Positions 63,458-64,000 of a stretch of 64,000 nucleotides of DNA are shown here, piece by piece; position 1 is the stretch's first letter; each line of letters starts with the position of its first letter. The position numbers were made by a program, and so were the translations under genes. The notes beneath the pieces are model-generated. The model was not told where the DNA came from, ran no database searches, and saw nothing but the letters and a program-made list of their open reading frames with translations. Where the stretch lies: NCBI GenBank assembly GCA_023512835.1, contig JAKCVP010000389.1, forward strand, positions 62,001 through 126,000, given 5' to 3'. Origin of the DNA: Taxillus chinensis. Taxonomy: Eukaryota; Streptophyta; Magnoliopsida; Santalales; Loranthaceae.

Positions 63458-64000
63458 TCAGAACATCGCCATTCGATTCTCCAGAGATCCTCCAACGATC
63501 GTCGTCTTTGGATCAATATCGAAACACGTCTGCACAGCTTCCCGAACAAACGACTCAATTTCCTGCGCCAGACGGAAAGGCTCTCCCATGTTCCCTGCGT
63601 CCATGACTGCGACGACCATGACCACCTCCGTAGTCTCTGTCGTTACCAGACCCGTCATTGACTGTTTCCAAGACAGATGCCGAGACAGAATCTCGTTCCC
63701 TTGTGCATACACGATTTCCTGAATCTCCATGGCCTTGGCCTGGTCGTTTTCAGCGGCGTCCATTGGTAAGAACACGTCGTTCGACGAGGAAAGGCGCAGT
63801 TCAATCGCGTTTCCTCTGATGCCTTCCAAAGTCTTCAAATCCCAAATGCTGACTGGCACTGCATATCGCATTGATACAACATTGCAAAGGTCCATGATGG
63901 GGTTGATCGCTCGCAGTGAGCGTGTGCCTCTTAACATACGTCGATACAACATCTCATTGCCTTGCGGATGTCTAAATGGCGAGACATTTGCCACCCCTTG
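63458..64000 (-). CDS. B3/B4 tRNA-binding-domain protein, C-terminal part, runs off the right edge
   Basis: The frame is open from the window edge to the stop at 63458, about 180 codons. No ATG fits the start: the codon at 63994 is GTG, and the fold begins further upstream. The visible part matches the B3/4 domain first described in the beta subunit of phenylalanyl-tRNA synthetase: RHPQGNEMLYRRMLRGTRSLRAINPIMDLCNVVSMRYAVPVSIWDL followed by GNAIELR. Here it stands alone, without other synthetase modules after it. Stand-alone B3/4 proteins are thought to edit or bind tRNA or amino acids, but few are characterised. The C-terminus (VREAVQTCFDIDPKTTIV) resembles the family's closing helix-strand. 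Rest of the gene lies outside the window. Confidence 0.8.
   Translation of the reverse strand, partial: QGVANVSPFRHPQGNEMLYRRMLRGTRSLRAINPIMDLCNVVSMRYAVPVSIWDLKTLEGIRGNAIELRLSSSNDVFLPMDAAENDQAKAMEIQEIVYAQGNEILSRHLSWKQSMTGLVTTETTEVVMVVAVMDAGNMGEPFRLAQEIESFVREAVQTCFDIDPKTTIVGGSLENRMAMF

Noticed and set aside
1..64000. Transposons, CRISPR, phage or secondary-metabolite backbone genes
   Set aside because: No transposase, reverse transcriptase, terminal repeats, PKS, NRPS or terpene synthase motifs were found on either strand.

Overview
This window is nuclear DNA from a filamentous ascomycete. The marks are short spliceosomal introns (about 48-117 bp, GT...AG with a CTGAC/CTAAC-type branch site 10-25 nt before the acceptor), divergent and convergent single-gene transcription units with no operons, CFEM and NDT80/PhoG families, and a GPR1/FUN34 acetate transporter. 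Protein style (apple-like domains, long Ser/Thr repeat wall proteins) is compatible with Dothideomycetes, but the class is an inference. I see no rRNA, tRNA, CRISPR, IS or transposon.

Layout. 0-20 kb is a gene-poor, accessory-like arm: a left-edge partial gene (-), a small secreted Cys protein, a salicylate-hydroxylase-like FAD monooxygenase facing a luciferase-like (NtaA/DszA type) FMN monooxygenase, a 975-aa secreted Ser/Thr repeat protein, a spliced 120-aa orphan, a CFEM/GPI protein and a secreted alpha/beta hydrolase. Several kilobases between these hold nothing I can call. 20-40 kb is a dense housekeeping block: midasin (MDN1/REA1, a 14.7-kb intronless ORF) diverging from dihydroxy-acid dehydratase (ILV3), and the mitochondrial AAA extractase MSP1 diverging from eIF3g. 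40-49 kb carries an NDT80/PhoG transcription factor (VIB-1/XprG-like) with long gene-free flanks. 49-64 kb holds an SDR, thymidylate synthase diverging from acyl-CoA-binding protein, a mitochondrial phosphate carrier, a GH47 alpha-1,2-mannosidase diverging from the CCR4-NOT subunit NOT2, an eight-exon acetate transporter, and a B3/B4-domain protein running off the right edge.

How the genes relate. There is no single pathway. Linked themes are ribosome biogenesis and translation (MDN1, eIF3g, NOT2), mitochondrial function (ILV3, MSP1, phosphate carrier), carbon uptake and lipid handling (acetate transporter, ACBP), and secreted or surface proteins (0-20 kb and GH47). The NDT80/PhoG factor belongs to a family that controls secreted hydrolases and heterokaryon incompatibility in other ascomycetes, but nothing here shows it regulates its neighbours.

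Exon-intron models were built by hand from splice signals and reading phase, and every exon sum was checked to be a multiple of three. I found no convincing new multi-gene system. The most unusual items are a dispersed GGTCGYG-type 18-bp motif family between two convergent genes, a 12-bp direct repeat across an intron of the orphan gene, tandem (NAGNAG) splice acceptors, and a stop-free, multiple-of-three intron in the CFEM gene.
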